Positions 63,944 to 64,000 of a stretch of 64,000 bases of DNA are shown here, in pieces. The notes under the pieces are model-generated. The model was given only the letters and a program-made list of their open reading frames with translations, had not been told where the DNA came from and ran no database searches. This stretch comes from Methyloversatilis discipulorum (GTDB taxonomy: Bacteria; Pseudomonadota; Gammaproteobacteria; Burkholderiales; Rhodocyclaceae): NCBI RefSeq assembly GCF_000385375.1, contig NZ_ARVV01000001.1, positions 4,187,016 to 4,251,015 of the forward strand, given 5' to 3'. The position numbers and the translations under genes are program-made. Numbering within the stretch: position 1 is the stretch's first letter; each line of letters opens with the position of its first letter.

Positions 63944-64000
63944 TCGCCGCCAGGCCTCGCGCCGATGTCCAGACAGCGCGCCGAAAAAATATTTCGCTGG

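Noticed and set aside
63882..64000. oriC in the window
   Set aside because: No DnaA box (TTATCCACA) cluster before the right edge, so the origin should lie beyond it.

Overview
The window is GC-rich and densely packed with genes. It reads as the chromosome of a betaproteobacterium, most likely a Rhodocyclales or Methyloversatilis-like organism; that placement is inferred from gene content, not from a search. The right end is the conserved origin-proximal block rpmH-rnpA-yidD-yidC-mnmE-mnmG-rsmG-parA-parB. Two parS palindromes lie inside it, so dnaA and oriC should lie just beyond base 64000. No tRNA, rRNA, CRISPR array, prophage or insertion sequence was recognised.

Layout. 1-1110: two YceI-type periplasmic proteins and ubiK. 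1302-4150: a nitrogen-control operon, torF-like porin, glnK and amtB, with a sequence-perfect NtrC palindrome and sigma-54 promoter upstream and a strong terminator downstream. 4343-8963: a secreted coiled-coil protein, a sodium:solute symporter, a CheC-like protein and ubiB. 9173-12952: argS, a SPOR protein, dsbA and a short-chain dehydrogenase whose first codons encode the dsbA terminator. 13026-16692: thiD, hemL, thiE and a second thiD homologue carrying an acidic insert. 16769-26353: rubredoxin and the twitching-motility chemosensory operon pilG-pilH-pilI-pilJ-pilL. 26366-26850: two tandem units of REP-like hairpins. 26905-29863: phaC and a metallo-hydrolase.

29979-33218: small secreted proteins, a LOG-family protein, and a liuC-like hydratase coupled to HMG-CoA lyase (end of leucine breakdown). 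33234-38212: a tiny basic protein, rapZ, a NusG-II protein, a Gx transporter, ubiX, and a partner-switching pair (STAS antagonist plus a kinase/cNMP/PP2C fusion). 38263-43151: a parvulin, ornithine-lipid genes olsB/olsA, a macrodomain protein, an exported ATP-dependent DNA ligase and a small lipoprotein. 43156-47964: the liv branched-chain amino-acid ABC transporter. 48110-53952: a PEP-CTERM protein behind its own sigma-54 promoter, a desaturase, a cytochrome c, a DMT exporter and cobT/cobS. 53970-54298: another REP cluster. 54340-63881: the origin-proximal block.

Main themes. Sigma-54 appears twice, once for nitrogen and once for a PEP-CTERM surface protein. REP-like hairpins occupy three intergenic sites. 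Ubiquinone genes (ubiK, ubiB, ubiX) are scattered. Translational coupling by stop/start overlap is common. The most unusual items are the partner-switching fusion, the acidic-insert ThiD paralogue, the dsbA terminator inside a coding sequence, and the sigma-54/inverted-repeat promoter of the PEP-CTERM gene.
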